Assembly: GCA_002403415.1 (NCBI GenBank)
Contig: DHHS01000140.1
Span: forward strand, 1-15,537
Direction: 5' to 3'
Length of the DNA: 15,537 nucleotides
Origin: Sphingomonas sp. UBA4766
GTDB lineage: Bacteria; Pseudomonadota; Alphaproteobacteria; Sphingomonadales; Sphingomonadaceae
The notes beneath the pieces were generated by a model, which was given only the letters and a program-made list of their open reading frames with translations, ran no database searches and was not told the DNA's origin. The position numbers were made by a program, and so were the translations under genes. Below are positions 14,362-15,537 of the stretch, piece after piece; position 1 is the first letter of the stretch; each line of letters starts with the position of its first letter.

Positions 14362-14679
14362 AGCACGAGCCTGATCGGCGGTCATGTCGCCGGGGTGCCC
14401 CAGTGTGATCCGCTTTTGCTTGCCCCGCTGGCGCAACTGCACAAACCAGCACTTCTTCCCACTGCGGAATGAGCGCAAGCCGAAGCCATGCAGCTCTATA
14501 TCCCACCAAAAGAATTCACGCCCTTTCACGATGCGGCGGGCTACATTTCCATTCAGGTGTACCCTTGCGCTGTTCCGTATACCCGATTCCGCGAACAGAT
14601 TGGCCGTCGAAGCGGTTTCCGGTCCCTTCAGGTGCGGAACCACATAGCCATGCGGAACCACATAGCCATTGTTTGACAC
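14362..14679 (-). pseudogene. Integrase N-terminal fragment, first copy (truncated)
   Basis: A GTG at 14679 with AAGGAG 8 bases upstream opens a minus-strand frame starting MSNNGYVVPHGYVVPH. From about residue 47 it becomes integrase-like: ARRIVKGREFFWWDIELHGFG, LRSFRSGKKCWFVQLRQRGK and QKRITLGHPGDMTADQARA (ending near residue 106). Family similarity then stops and the next integrase fragment begins in another frame. The gene's own start signals survive, but the core-binding and catalytic domains do not. The first 45 residues contain a duplicated GYVVPH unit and are not family-like. It lies about 300 bases inside the distal att repeat and reads inward. Confidence 0.7.
14633..14668 (-). repeat. 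18-base perfect tandem duplication
   Basis: tgcggaaccacatagcca occurs twice head to tail (14633-14650 and 14651-14668). Being a multiple of three it keeps the frame and duplicates the residues GYVVPH in the minus-strand integrase fragment. Probably a replication-slippage product in a gene no longer under selection. Confidence 0.9.
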
Positions 14680-14688
14680 TGATCTTGC

Positions 14689-14703
14689 TCCTTCATAGAA
14701 GGA
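14689..14703 (-). promoter_or_regulatory. Hairpin covering the integrase Shine-Dalgarno
   Basis: TCCTTC (14689-14694) and GAAGGA (14698-14703) form perfect 6-base arms around ATA. In the minus-strand mRNA the 3' arm contains the AAGGAG (14693-14688) that serves the GTG start at 14679. The stem could hide the ribosome site and keep integrase expression low. It could equally be a protein-binding site. Confidence 0.4.
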
Positions 14704-14742
14704 ACAAATCCGGCGGCTTTCAAACCTTTACATCTTCTTGAT

Positions 14743-14755
14743 GCAACAGTGTTGC
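14743..14755. promoter_or_regulatory. Short inverted repeat upstream of integrase fragment
   Basis: GCAACA and TGTTGC flank a single G, giving a perfect 13-base dyad 63 bases before the integrase GTG. The position fits an operator over an integrase promoter. No bound protein can be named. Confidence 0.3.
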
Positions 14756-14898
14756 GTAGGGTGTGTATGTTCCACACTGCCAGCCCCGGACCGGGAAATG
14801 GCCCTGCCATGCATCTGGCGCTTCTTACGTTGCCGATAAGGAGGGACTCGCCGTGCGAACGAACTTTGATGCCGAACAGCCACCTAGCGCGATGCGTC

Positions 14899-14920
14899 GG
14901 GGGGTATGTTTGAGGGTATC
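14899..14920 (+). promoter_or_regulatory. Distal G-rich repeats, candidate integrase arm sites
   Basis: GGGGGTAT (14900-14907) and GAGGGTAT (14912-14919) start 12 bases apart, the same spacing and strand as GGGGGTAC and GGGGGTTC at 137 and 149 near the tRNA end. They lie 55 bases inside the distal att repeat. Matching repeats just inside both ends of an integrative element are what arm-type integrase sites look like; the role is inferred. Confidence 0.45.
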
Positions 14921-14938
14921 TGGTTAAGTCGATCTGAC

Positions 14939-14954
14939 GATATTGAGCAATATC
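14939..14954. promoter_or_regulatory. Palindrome beside the distal att repeat
   Basis: GATATTGAGCAATATC is a perfect dyad with 7-base arms and a 2-base centre, 20 bases from the att repeat. It may be a recombination accessory or regulator site; there is no direct evidence. Confidence 0.3.
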
Positions 14955-14974
14955 AGGTGATTGTATCGTATTCG

Positions 14975-14989
14975 CGATTCCCTTCACCC
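14975..14989 (+). repeat. attR-like core: 15-base copy of the tRNA-Gly 3' end
   Basis: cgattcccttcaccc is identical to 2-16 and in the same orientation. The rest of the tRNA end (gctcca) is not repeated, so this is a partial copy, either because crossover occurred in the T-stem/acceptor region or because the end has drifted. Confidence 0.65.
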
Positions 14990-15041
14990 ACCGATTATCG
15001 GCGCGATGGGCGATTTTCGATGCTGATGGTTATGCCGATTT

Positions 15042-15386
15042 TTATGCCTTTGCCGCTCGGGAGGTAAAGGCGACCACTGCAATTACGCCTGCGGCCATCA
15101 CGAAATAATAGATCGAGGTCAGGCTATCAAAACCCAGCGCGAACGGCGCCACGATAAAGGCAGCGCCCGCCGCCAGGTCGAGCAACAGGTGCACATCGAA
15201 CGACACCAGCTTGATTGTGCCGAATCGGTAATCGGTCAGCAGGCTATAAGCGATCAAGCCAATGCCGCCGCCTACCGACAGCCAAAAGGCAATACCGCTG
15301 AGGCCGAGCAGCATCGGCAGGACAATTAACGCACCCGCCGCGAGATAATCGAGCGCTCCGTGAAGTTGGGGAGACAGAAATTTCAT
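15042..15386 (-). CDS. SPW-repeat family small membrane protein
   Basis: The 114-residue protein has four hydrophobic helices in two similar halves. Each half opens with a His/Asp-containing segment: SPQLHGALDYLAAGALIVLP near the start and SFDVHLLLDLAAGAAFIVAP in the middle. This two-fold pattern with 'H..LD..AG....P...G' is typical of SPW-repeat proteins, inner-membrane proteins of unknown function. The ATG at 15386 is preferred over the one six bases upstream (15392), because GGAA is 8 bases from the former and only 2 from the latter. It lies just outside the distal att repeat, so it is probably chromosomal. The partial gene upstream reads the same way. Confidence 0.75.
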   Translation of the reverse strand: MKFLSPQLHGALDYLAAGALIVLPMLLGLSGIAFWLSVGGGIGLIAYSLLTDYRFGTIKLVSFDVHLLLDLAAGAAFIVAPFALGFDSLTSIYYFVMAAGVIAVVAFTSRAAKA

Positions 15387-15417
15387 CGTCATGGTTCCAA
15401 AGAATATGGGACTGTTG

Positions 15418-15441
15418 GCCGGGCGATCGTCGCCGCCCGGC
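15418..15441 (-). terminator. GC-rich hairpin, possible terminator or processing stem
   Basis: GCCGGGCG (15418-15425) and CGCCCGGC (15434-15441) form a perfect 8-base stem with an 8-base loop, 15 bases past the stop of the minus-strand gene at the window edge and before the SPW gene. There is no T-run after it, so an intrinsic terminator is uncertain. Confidence 0.4.
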
Positions 15442-15456
15442 CCGGTCCGGGTTGGG

Positions 15457-15537
15457 TCAGTTGGCGATCGTCAGCTCGACCACGGGGAAATCAATGTCGG
15501 TGGCCGCGACATTGTTGGTGAAGTTGGTCAGCACGTT
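15457..15537 (-). CDS. 3' end of an unrecognised gene (partial)
   Basis: The minus strand is open from the window edge to a TGA at 15457-15459 and encodes 26 residues: NVLTNFTNNVAATDID followed by FPVVELTIAN. The regular composition, the stop just before a strong hairpin and the same-strand SPW gene support a real C-terminus. The family is not recognised from so short a piece. Confidence 0.5.
   Translation of the reverse strand, partial: NVLTNFTNNVAATDIDFPVVELTIAN

Larger units (their letters stand above)
2..14989. mobile_element. Decayed integrative element / genomic island in tRNA-Gly
   Basis: The element is bounded by a 15-base direct repeat of the tRNA-Gly 3' end (2-16 and 14975-14989). 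An integrase remnant lies next to the tRNA end in the orientation usual for P4-type islands, and more integrase fragments lie next to the distal end. Cargo is an AraC regulator with a sulfatase operon, then an acyl-CoA catabolic module with its own TetR regulator. No intact integrase or transfer gene is present, so it is probably fixed unless an integrase acts in trans. The boundaries are inferred from the repeat; the integrase remnants at both ends suggest more than one integration event. Confidence 0.65.
14680..15041. other. Non-coding distal end of the element
   Basis: No convincing gene is visible in this 362-base stretch. It holds the integrase fragment's leader (hairpin at 14689-14703), an inverted repeat GCAACAGTGTTGC (14743-14755), the G-rich repeats at 14899-14920, a palindrome at 14939-14954 and the distal att repeat. 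A minus-strand frame of 119 codons (14628-14987) crosses it but shows no family-like features. The sequence looks less GC-rich than the cargo, as is common for element ends. Confidence 0.6.

Noticed and set aside
14633..14668. Two-unit tandem repeat as a possible CRISPR remnant
   Set aside because: The units are adjacent without spacers, and no cas gene is present.
14628..14987. 119-codon minus-strand frame across the distal end
   Set aside because: It runs through the att repeat, dyads and G-rich repeats and shows no domain or ribosome site.

Overview
The window looks like a GC-rich alphaproteobacterium, probably a sphingomonad or erythrobacter-type member of Sphingomonadales. That placement is inferred from codon use and from the mix of protein families (paired acyl-CoA dehydrogenases, nitronate-monooxygenase-like flavoprotein, FATP-type acyl-CoA synthetase, kappa-GST-like proteins, SPW-repeat protein). 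No species can be named from the sequence alone.

Most of the window (about 2-14989) appears to be a decayed integrative element at a tRNA-Gly gene. Bases 1-22 are the 3' end of the tRNA, and a 15-base copy of that end recurs at 14975-14989. A P4-type integrase remnant (235-645) lies next to the tRNA; two further integrase N-terminal fragments (14679-14130, minus strand) lie next to the distal repeat. G-rich repeats spaced 12 bases apart sit just inside both ends and look like integrase arm sites.

The left cargo (1112-5504, plus strand) holds an AraC-type regulator, a membrane-anchored periplasmic sulfatase, a membrane-anchored DJ-1/PfpI-type protein and a small polytopic membrane protein. 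The last three are close-packed and probably co-transcribed.

The right cargo (5522-14059) is an acyl-CoA catabolic module. A minus-strand operon encodes a two-subunit acyl-CoA dehydrogenase and a small lipoprotein. Next come a GST-like protein and a convergent NMO-like flavoprotein, then a plus-strand operon of acyl-CoA synthetase, double thioredoxin-fold HCCA-isomerase-like protein and TetR-family regulator. Two divergent intergenic regions (8118-8215 and 10204-10348) each carry an inverted repeat and are natural targets for that TetR protein. The module would activate an unknown acid with CoA and then dehydrogenate and further process it. The substrate cannot be read from the sequence; steroid-like or cyclic acids are one possibility.

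The module ends in the broken start of another GST-like gene (14116), cut by the integrase remnant. Beyond the distal repeat lie an SPW-repeat membrane protein and the 3' end of an unrecognised gene, both on the minus strand and probably resident chromosome. No CRISPR array, rRNA, complete tRNA or intact transposase was seen.
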